Of a stretch of 9,833 nucleotides of DNA, positions 5,453 to 9,833 are shown piece by piece (position 1 is the stretch's first letter; each line of letters starts with the position of its first letter). This stretch comes from Bacillota bacterium (lineage in GTDB: Bacteria; Bacillota; Clostridia; Oscillospirales; Acutalibacteraceae), in the NCBI GenBank assembly GCA_009786275.1, contig WQTL01000458.1, positions 1-9,833 of the forward strand. The letters are read 5' to 3'. Below the pieces are notes generated by a model. It worked only from the letters and a program-made list of their open reading frames with translations. It was not told the DNA's origin and searched no databases. Position numbers and translations under genes: made by a program.

Positions 5453-5621
5453 CATCCCTCTGCCGAATATCAGCCCGGCGTTCACCATTGATGATATTCA
5501 TAGAATCAGGGAGTGGAACTACGAACGCCTGAAAGACGCGACCATAGAAGAGCAAACCGCCTATTATCACGAGGGAGCCATGCGTTTTTTGAGGGGAGAA
5601 GACAGGGAAGAGGCCGCTTAG
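5442..5621 (+). CDS. Small antitoxin-like partner of the PIN protein
   Basis: A 59-residue protein, MIHDIPLPNISPAFTIDDIH followed by RIREWNYERLKDATIEEQTA and a helical charged end. It overlaps the PIN gene by 11 bases. ATG 5442 is preferred over the in-frame TTG 5427 because GGAG at 5429-5432 is 9 bases upstream and the peptide then begins at the family-like 'DIPLPNISP' stretch. An N-terminal extended segment (LPNISPAF) followed by helices could wrap the toxin, as many antitoxins do; no clear DNA-binding fold is visible. Its stop TAG (5619-5621) overlaps the spoIIIAE stop on the other strand (5618-5620), so the two genes meet tail to tail with no spacer and I see no terminator between them. 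The function is inferred from context. Confidence 0.75.
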   Translation: MIHDIPLPNISPAFTIDDIHRIREWNYERLKDATIEEQTAYYHEGAMRFLRGEDREEAA

Positions 5622-6790
5622 CCCTTCCCCACCGTGATCACCAGCCCCGTGGAAATCAGCAGCAGCGCCGCGTTGAACACCACGCACGCGCCGAGGATCG
5701 CCACGGCGTAGGCCGCGCTCTTGAACACCTCGGCAGCCTTGGACTGCCCGAAAAGCTCGCTTGCCGCCGCGAGGAGCTTGAGCGTCACCGACCAGAGCAG
5801 CAGCTCCGCCAAGGCGGGGGCGTAGAGCGCCAGGGCCGCCAGCAACGCGTAGCCGCCCACCGCCCCCTTCACCAGGGAAACGCTGCTGAGGATCGCCCCG
5901 CAGGCCTCGCTCAGTGCGCCGCCCACCAGGGGGATACTGCCCGCGACCACCTTCGCCCCGCGGATTACCAGGGCGTCGGCCGTGTTGGCGATGAGGCTCT
6001 TGATGCTCAGCAGGGCCGTAAACAGCCCCGCCAGCACGGCGAAGGTGCCGATCACGGCCTTCTTGATGGTGTTCGCCACGGCGGAAAGCCGCGCGTCCTT
6101 CGCCGCGCCGTCCACCAGGCTCAGGCCCAGCACCACGCCCGTGCAGGGGATGATCACGCCGTCGGCCAGCTGCGAAAGGCCCTGCGCCGCCGCGAAGGCC
6201 AGGCTGTGGTAGCTCAGCGCCAGGGCGGGCTTGCCCGCGGCGGTGATGATACCCGCCAGGATGGGGATCAGCAGCAGCGAGAAGTTGCCGCCGGTATTCA
6301 CCACAGCCGCCGCCGCCCGCATCAACTCCGCCAGGCCAGGCAGGAGCAATAGTAACGCCAGCATGCTGCCCGTCACCTCGATGGCGTGGCGGATTTTTTC
6401 GTCCTCCGGTAGGGCCGCGCAGGCGTAGGACAGCAGCAGCACCACGCCCAGCGCCATCGCCCCGGCGCGCGCCACCTGGGCCAGGCCCCCTTGCAGCATG
6501 TCGAACAGCAGCGTGAGGATATCCCGGGGCGAGGCCCCCAGCAGGGAGTACAGGTCGATGCCGTCCACGCCCAGGGCGCGCAGGGTCTCACGCGCGTCGT
6601 CGGGCAGGGCTTCCTCCAGGGCCCGCGCGCCGGAGGCCTCCAATTGGGATTGGAAGGCCGCGGGCTCCTGCAGAACATCCTCCTCTTCGGCTGACGCCGG
6701 AAGGGCAAAACCAATCAGCAACAGAGCAAATACAAAGCTTGTCAGAAAATATTTTTTTGTCCGTCCCATTTCTGCATTCTGCATTTTCAT
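5618..6790 (-). CDS. spoIIIAE: Stage III sporulation protein AE
   Basis: A 390-residue polytopic membrane protein, close to the usual family length of about 400. It has a signal peptide (KKYFLTSFVFALLLIGFALPASA, likely cut after residue 34), then a soluble stretch DALGVDGIDLYSLLGASPRDIL-like (70-91) and about six or seven membrane segments, near 106-124, 138-157, 171-190, 211-226, 246-262, 312-333 and 360-385. It is the largest membrane part of the SpoIIIA channel, proposed from its fold to resemble an export-gate component. The first eight residues (MKMQNAEM) are encoded by a 32-bp AT-rich repeat shared with the spoIIIAA/AB junction, so the true start may be ATG 6790 or M8 at 6769; neither has a strong ribosome binding site. 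ATG 6790 lies 7 bases after the spoIIIAD stop. Confidence 0.94.
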   Translation of the reverse strand: MKMQNAEMGRTKKYFLTSFVFALLLIGFALPASAEEEDVLQEPAAFQSQLEASGARALEEALPDDARETLRALGVDGIDLYSLLGASPRDILTLLFDMLQGGLAQVARAGAMALGVVLLLSYACAALPEDEKIRHAIEVTGSMLALLLLLPGLAELMRAAAAVVNTGGNFSLLLIPILAGIITAAGKPALALSYHSLAFAAAQGLSQLADGVIIPCTGVVLGLSLVDGAAKDARLSAVANTIKKAVIGTFAVLAGLFTALLSIKSLIANTADALVIRGAKVVAGSIPLVGGALSEACGAILSSVSLVKGAVGGYALLAALALYAPALAELLLWSVTLKLLAAASELFGQSKAAEVFKSAAYAVAILGACVVFNAALLLISTGLVITVGKG

Positions 6791-6799
6791 TTCTCATTT
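6768..6799. repeat. 32-bp AT-rich repeat, copy 1 (spoIIIAD/AE junction)
   Basis: This 32-base block differs at only one position from 7921-7952. On the minus strand it holds tandem ATGCAGA units (GAATGCAGAATGCAG type). It overlaps the spoIIIAD stop codon and encodes the first residues of SpoIIIAE. It is sharply AT-rich against very GC-rich flanks. Confidence 0.85.
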
Positions 6800-7214
6800 A
6801 CCCCCGTATCAGCCCCACGGCAAGCTCCGCGATGCTCTTCAGCAGGGGCAGGGTGAGGCCCAGCACCAGCAGGCGGCCGCCCAGCTCCACCGTGTTGGCA
6901 AGGGAAGCCGAGCCGCTGTCCCGGCAGACATCCGCCGCCAGCTGCGTCGTGATACAGATGCCCAGCGCCTTGACCAGCATCGTGTAGGAGCTGTTGCCGC
7001 CGAACGAGACCCCTTCCCCCGCCCCGCCGCCGGGGGCGAATTGCAGCATGCCCTGCACCGCCGCGAGCAGCTCCCGCAGCACACCCATGAGCAGCAGGGC
7101 CACCGCCAGCACGCCGCCCAGCTGCACGAACAGGGCGAGCTCCGGCTTCACCTGGCGGACGATCAGCGCGGCCACGGCGGCCAGGGCGGCGGAGATCACC
7201 AGCTTCCATATCAT
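6798..7214 (-). CDS. spoIIIAD: Stage III sporulation protein AD
   Basis: A 138-residue membrane protein of the SpoIIIAC/SpoIIIAD family, close to the usual length (about 130). Hydrophobic segments lie near residues 3-20, 27-46, 81-95 and 112-126. The stretch NSSYTMLVKALGICITTQLAADVCRDSGSASLANTVELGGR (75-115) is the most conserved part of the family. The N-terminal half repeats the SpoIIIAC architecture. It is an outer-forespore-membrane part of the SpoIIIA channel. The ATG overlaps the spoIIIAC stop as ATGA (7214-7211), which implies coupled translation. The stop TAA at 6800-6798 lies in the 32-bp repeat. Confidence 0.94.
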   Translation of the reverse strand: MIWKLVISAALAAVAALIVRQVKPELALFVQLGGVLAVALLLMGVLRELLAAVQGMLQFAPGGGAGEGVSFGGNSSYTMLVKALGICITTQLAADVCRDSGSASLANTVELGGRLLVLGLTLPLLKSIAELAVGLIRG

Positions 7215-7405
7215 AGGGGGATCACGCTCTGCACGGTTTGCAGCAGGTTGGTCAGCTGGGGCACCAGCATGAGCAGGATGACGACGATCCCCGCCAGCAC
7301 CACCAGCATGCCGTATTCGTCCCGCCCCAGCTTGGACAGGATCTGCTGCAATATGGCCACGATGAGCCCCACCGCCGCGATGCGCAGGATGAGCGAGAAG
7401 TCCAT
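7211..7405 (-). CDS. spoIIIAC: Stage III sporulation protein AC
   Basis: A 64-residue membrane protein with two hydrophobic segments (about 5-22 and 32-50) around the conserved hinge LSKLGRDEYGMLVVLAGIV. Length and sequence fit SpoIIIAC (about 65 residues). It is a small subunit of the SpoIIIA channel. GGGAG (7418-7414) is 8 bases before the ATG and overlaps the end of spoIIIAB; the start is 13 bases after the spoIIIAB stop. Confidence 0.94.
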   Translation of the reverse strand: MDFSLILRIAAVGLIVAILQQILSKLGRDEYGMLVVLAGIVVILLMLVPQLTNLLQTVQSVIPL

Positions 7406-7418
7406 GGGTGTTACTCCC

Positions 7419-7943
7419 TTACATGAATAGTATCATCAGCGTCAGCCCCGCCAAAATGCCCAGCATGAAGATCGCCCGGCCCCGGGAAGCTTGCCGGGCG
7501 CGGGCCCGGTCCAGCTGGCTGCGCAGCAGGGATTCCTGCACCAGCAGGGCCTCGCGCTGGCCTTCGGCGTCGCCGGCGCCCAGCAGCTCGCCCAGGGCAA
7601 GAAGCTGCTGCCGGTCCTCCTCCCGCAGCCCCGCGCCCCCGTGGGATTCCACCGCAACCCGCCAGGCCAGCGGGAAGGCAATCCCCTCCTCCATACGTGC
7701 CAGGCAGTGGGGCAGGAAGGCCGGGCGCTGGCTCTGCCCGCACACCGCGGCGAGCATCTGCGGCAGCGGCGGGCGGCTAAACTGCAATTGCGCCCGCAGG
7801 GAGGCGATCATTTGCAGGCCGCGCTCCAGCTCACGCACGCGCACGAGCATGCCCCGTGAGACCATCGCCCCCGTGCCGCCGCAGGCGAGGAATAACAGCG
7901 CCAGTGCCAGGTGCTTAACAATTTCTGCATTCTGCATTCTCAT
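7419..7943 (-). CDS. spoIIIAB: Stage III sporulation protein AB
   Basis: A 174-residue protein matching the family's usual length (about 170). It has an N-terminal membrane segment (11-27, HLALALLFLACGGTGAM), a helical cytoplasmic domain with RVRELERGLQMIASLRAQLQF (35-55) and REEDRQQLLALGELLG (107-122), and a C-terminal membrane segment (157-173, AIFMLGILAGLTLMILF). The fold is related to type II secretion F-domain proteins. It partners the ATPase SpoIIIAA at the membrane. It starts inside the end of spoIIIAA (29-base overlap), and its first seven residues (MRMQNAE) are encoded by the 32-bp repeat. No good ribosome binding site is visible, so it probably relies on translational coupling. Confidence 0.93.
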   Translation of the reverse strand: MRMQNAEIVKHLALALLFLACGGTGAMVSRGMLVRVRELERGLQMIASLRAQLQFSRPPLPQMLAAVCGQSQRPAFLPHCLARMEEGIAFPLAWRVAVESHGGAGLREEDRQQLLALGELLGAGDAEGQREALLVQESLLRSQLDRARARQASRGRAIFMLGILAGLTLMILFM

Positions 7944-8931
7944 TTCTCATTTCGAAAGCCCGTATTTCCGCGATTTCGCAGGGGAATTCCAGCTGGACGA
8001 GGGCATCGAAGGCGTTGCGGGCCAGCAAGCGGCGGGCCGCGGGGCGGGCCAGGGCCTCCTCGGCGCTGCCGGCGTGAAGGGTCGCAACGAAGCGCACGCC
8101 GCTATGGAACCCGGCCTCCAGGGCCGCGGCGTCGGCCTCGCCGCCCAGCTCGTCGCAGAGGATGATCTCGGGGGCGAGGGAGCGGATCGCCAGCAGGATG
8201 CCCTCGCCCTTCGGGTAGCCGGTGAGGACATCGGTATTCGCCCCCACGGCGCAGCAGGGCGCGCTTTGGCACGCGCCGGCGAGTTCTCCCCGCTCGTCGA
8301 TCAGTGCCACGCGGCGGCACGGTCCGCACAGACCGTCGGAGAGGCGGCGGGCCAGGTCGCGCAGGAGGGTGGTCTTGCCGCTGCCGGGGGGCCCGGAGAT
8401 CAGCAGGCCGGGCAGATGGCCGTCGCGGAACAGGCGGGCGCAAATATCGCTCGCCGCGCCGTGCACCTCCCGGGCGATGCGCAGGTTGACGGAGGAGATA
8501 TCCCGCACGGCTATGACGACCCCGCGCTCCGTCACGGCGGTACCGCACACGCCCGCCCGGTGCCCGCCCGGCAGCGTGAGGTAGCCCCGGGCGATGTCCT
8601 CGGTGTAGCTGTGGACGGAGTACTCGCACAGGGCCCGCAGAATCTGCGCCAGCTGCGCCCCGGTGAGCCGCAGGCAGTCCTCCCGCGGCAGCGAAGCGGT
8701 GCGCCCCGAGGCCAGCAAAAACTGCGGCCCCTCCGGCAGGGTGAGCGTGACCGCCCCCCCCGCCCGCATGCGTATCTCCGTCGCGCGGGTGCGCAAATCC
8801 TCGGGCAGGCGGGTCAGGGGCGCGGTGAGATAGTCCGGCAGGCGGGCGATGGCCTGGTCGAAGGGCCTGGTGAACCACCCCACAAAGCCTGCGGGCTTTG
8901 CGGGGGCCCCGTCGCTCAAGGATACTTGCAT
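7915..8931 (-). CDS. spoIIIAA: Stage III sporulation protein AA (AAA+ ATPase)
   Basis: A 338-residue ATPase of the type II/IV secretion ATPase-like group that powers the SpoIIIA channel on the mother-cell side. Walker A is GPPGSGKTT at 180-188, Walker B is IILCDE at 256-261, and ATLHA at 283-287 is the conserved histidine motif after Walker B. Earlier family landmarks are TEIRMRAGGAVTL (51-63), CEYSVHSYTEDIARGYLTLPGGHRAGVCG (102-130) and a cysteine-containing stretch LCGPCRRVALIDERGEL (201-217). GGAGG (8945-8941) is 9 bases before the ATG. The last 11 residues (MRNENAECRNC) are translated from the 32-bp repeat and look foreign to the family, whose members end near the preceding FPCEIAEIRAFE. 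It is the first gene of the operon. Confidence 0.95.
   Translation of the reverse strand: MQVSLSDGAPAKPAGFVGWFTRPFDQAIARLPDYLTAPLTRLPEDLRTRATEIRMRAGGAVTLTLPEGPQFLLASGRTASLPREDCLRLTGAQLAQILRALCEYSVHSYTEDIARGYLTLPGGHRAGVCGTAVTERGVVIAVRDISSVNLRIAREVHGAASDICARLFRDGHLPGLLISGPPGSGKTTLLRDLARRLSDGLCGPCRRVALIDERGELAGACQSAPCCAVGANTDVLTGYPKGEGILLAIRSLAPEIILCDELGGEADAAALEAGFHSGVRFVATLHAGSAEEALARPAARRLLARNAFDALVQLEFPCEIAEIRAFEMRNENAECRNC
7921..7952. repeat. 32-bp AT-rich repeat, copy 2 (spoIIIAA/AB junction)
   Basis: This block is 31/32 identical to 6768-6799. On the minus strand it is read in two frames at once: as the C-terminal tail of SpoIIIAA and as the start of SpoIIIAB. Confidence 0.85.
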
Positions 8932-8955
8932 GCGTGTCCACCTCCCGTTTGTACA

Positions 8956-8985
8956 TGCCTATGCGGGGGGCGGACAGGTTATGCC
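8956..8985 (-). promoter_or_regulatory. Candidate sigma-E-type promoter of the spoIIIA operon
   Basis: On the minus strand, GGCATAAC (8985-8978), a 14-base spacer and CATAGGCA (8963-8956). Both carry the CATA core of sigma-E elements (GTCATATT ... CATACAAT), but the rest matches poorly. In B. subtilis this operon is sigma-E dependent. An alternative -10-like CATGTACAAA lies slightly downstream. No sigma-A consensus is visible between the upstream terminator and spoIIIAA. Confidence 0.35.
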
Positions 8986-9010
8986 GGGCCCTGTGGCCTT
9001 TTGGCCGGAT

Positions 9011-9045
9011 AAAAAAATCCCCCACCCTCGGGAGAGAGAAGGGGG
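9011..9045 (-). terminator. Intrinsic terminator of the unit upstream of spoIIIAA
   Basis: On the minus strand, CCCCC (9045-9041) pairs with GGGGG (9023-9019), with an inner TCCC/GGG helix, followed by A and seven Ts (9017-9011). It lies about 30 bases after the B-repeat gene stop and insulates spoIIIAA from it. Confidence 0.85.
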
Positions 9046-9075
9046 TATATGAAATACAGCCCATGACAGGCGGTA

Positions 9076-9456
9076 TTACGCGATCTGTTCCTCGACCACG
9101 GCGCTGAAGGCCTGCGGGCGCTGGATATTCTGCGTGCGGCCGTTCCAGCGCACGGGGCTGCCGCCCGGGCTGTAGCGCGGCGGGACCGCGTCGTGGCCAT
9201 GGGGCACGTATTCGCGCTTGAGCACCGCGCCCGTTTCGCTCAGGAAGGTCACCAGGTACTCCTTGGGGGTGTAGACCGCCACGGCGCGCACGTTGGCGTG
9301 GACGTAGGACACCTGGGGCTCCCAGTGGTCGAAGCGCCGGCCCTTCGGCGGGCGGGGCGCGGGCGCCAGGGGCAGGGCGTTTTGGCCGGGGGGGACGCGG
9401 CGCTCGCCCAGGAACGCGCCGTCGGCATCGAAGAATTCCACGCGGTAGGTCATCAT
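9076..9456 (-). CDS. Small protein of two InlB B-repeat-like units, no signal peptide
   Basis: A 126-residue protein that reads as two consecutive units of the InlB B-repeat (Listeria-Bacteroides repeat) type. Unit 1 (about 4-63) runs YRVEFFDADGAFLGERRVPP ... FDHWEPQVSYVHANVRAVAVY. Unit 2 (about 66-124) runs YLVTFLSETGAVLKREYVPHG ... VRWNGRTQNIQRPQAFSAVVEE. The repeat rule 'V-F---G--L----V--G--A--P----G-----W------I------AVY' is visible in both. B-repeats normally occur in long secreted surface proteins; here there is no signal peptide, anchor or other domain. GGAGG at 9467-9463 is 6 bases before ATG 9456 (9 before ATG 9453). The start lies 1 base after the preceding gene's stop, so the two genes are coupled. 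The function is unknown. Confidence 0.75.
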   Translation of the reverse strand: MMTYRVEFFDADGAFLGERRVPPGQNALPLAPAPRPPKGRRFDHWEPQVSYVHANVRAVAVYTPKEYLVTFLSETGAVLKREYVPHGHDAVPPRYSPGGSPVRWNGRTQNIQRPQAFSAVVEEQIA

Positions 9457-9457
9457 G

Positions 9458-9833
9458 CTACGCCTCCTTTGCCAACAGGGCGTCCCGCGCCGCGGGGATG
9501 TAGGCGCGGTGCGGCACGACGGCCGCCGGCATGAGCTCCAGCATGCCGTCCAGGGGGCGCAGGGCGGTGTCGAAGGCGCGTACGCCCGCCTCGGTGACGG
9601 CCAGGATGGTGTCGCCCGTCACGGCGCAGCGGAAGGGGCGCAGGGTCCCCATGCGGCGCAGGTGCAGGCAGGCCAAGTCCTCCCGGGTGAGTGTCTCGCC
9701 CCTGGCCCAGTTGCCCAGCGGGTACAGGGCGGCGTGCTTGCGCCCCTGCAGCTCCAGCACGAACACGCGGCAGCCGTCGCCCCCCTGCGCGGGGGCCTCC
9801 CGGCGGAGCTCGCGGGTGACGGCCACGCAATAG
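9458..9833 (-). CDS. Unrecognised protein, probably 5'-truncated by the window edge
   Basis: The frame stays open to the right edge. The first usable start in the window is GTG 9826 (122 residues), but the two codons upstream of it (read as YC) are also in frame, so the real start probably lies outside. The visible protein is soluble, with VFVLELQGRKHAALYPLGNWARGETLTREDLACLHLRRM and RCAVTGDTILAVTEAGVRAFDTALRPLDGMLELMP as its most structured parts. I recognise no family. It is the gene before the B-repeat protein in a two-or-more-gene unit ended by the 9011-9045 terminator, and its last codons supply that gene's ribosome binding site. Confidence 0.6.
   Translation of the reverse strand, partial: YCVAVTRELRREAPAQGGDGCRVFVLELQGRKHAALYPLGNWARGETLTREDLACLHLRRMGTLRPFRCAVTGDTILAVTEAGVRAFDTALRPLDGMLELMPAAVVPHRAYIPAARDALLAKEA

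Noticed and set aside
5513..6352. A 279-codon plus-strand frame opposite spoIIIAE
   Set aside because: It is a composition-driven Arg/Gln/His-rich shadow, and the opposite strand encodes a complete SpoIIIAE.
7408..9012. A 534-codon plus-strand open frame opposite spoIIIAA/AB
   Set aside because: It is a shadow of GC-rich minus-strand genes. The minus frames give clear SpoIIIAA and SpoIIIAB with Walker motifs, while this one is low-complexity Arg/Ala/Gly/Gln with no ribosome binding site.

Overview
The window looks like chromosomal DNA from a GC-rich, spore-forming member of the Clostridia. The best evidence is a complete eight-gene spoIIIA operon (spoIIIAA to spoIIIAH) on the minus strand, with consensus sigma-A-type promoters, strong AGGAGG-type ribosome binding sites and tightly overlapping genes. 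The species cannot be named from the sequence.

Left part (2-1571, plus strand): the 3' end of an L-fucose isomerase gene, then a GNAT acetyltransferase gene and a pyridoxamine-phosphate-oxidase-like flavoprotein gene. All three overlap and look co-transcribed. The next 536 bases (1572-2107) have no large gene but are densely organised. A perfect TTGACA-17-TATAAT promoter drives a structured RNA of about 130 nt that ends in a strong hairpin terminator. Facing it, a second promoter drives a 52-codon hydrophobic/basic peptide ORF whose 3' end runs through that terminator. This is the layout of a convergent (TxpA/RatA-like) type I toxin-antitoxin pair. A third promoter, back to back with the peptide promoter, drives a 322-residue protein that resembles DUF4868/KwaB, the soluble component of the Kiwa anti-phage system, with no KwaA beside it. 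The gene is closed by a 107-bp element bounded by exact 26-bp inverted repeats.

Centre and right (3196-8931, minus strand): spoIIIAA-AB-AC-AD-AE-[insert]-AF-AG-AH. These proteins build the SpoIIIA channel in the outer forespore membrane during engulfment: AA is the ATPase, AB to AF are membrane parts, AG forms a ring, and AH binds SpoIIQ from the forespore. Between spoIIIAE and spoIIIAF the operon is interrupted by an AT-richer, oppositely oriented two-gene module, a PIN-domain toxin-like protein and a small antitoxin-like partner, with its own promoter. Sporulation transcripts that reach spoIIIAF-AH must therefore run antisense through it. Near-identical 32-bp AT-rich repeats sit at the AA/AB and AD/AE junctions and have been absorbed into the coding sequences.

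Far right (9007-9833, minus strand): a hairpin terminator separates spoIIIAA from an upstream two-gene unit. That unit holds a small protein made of two InlB-type B-repeat-like units and a partial gene of unknown function that runs off the window.
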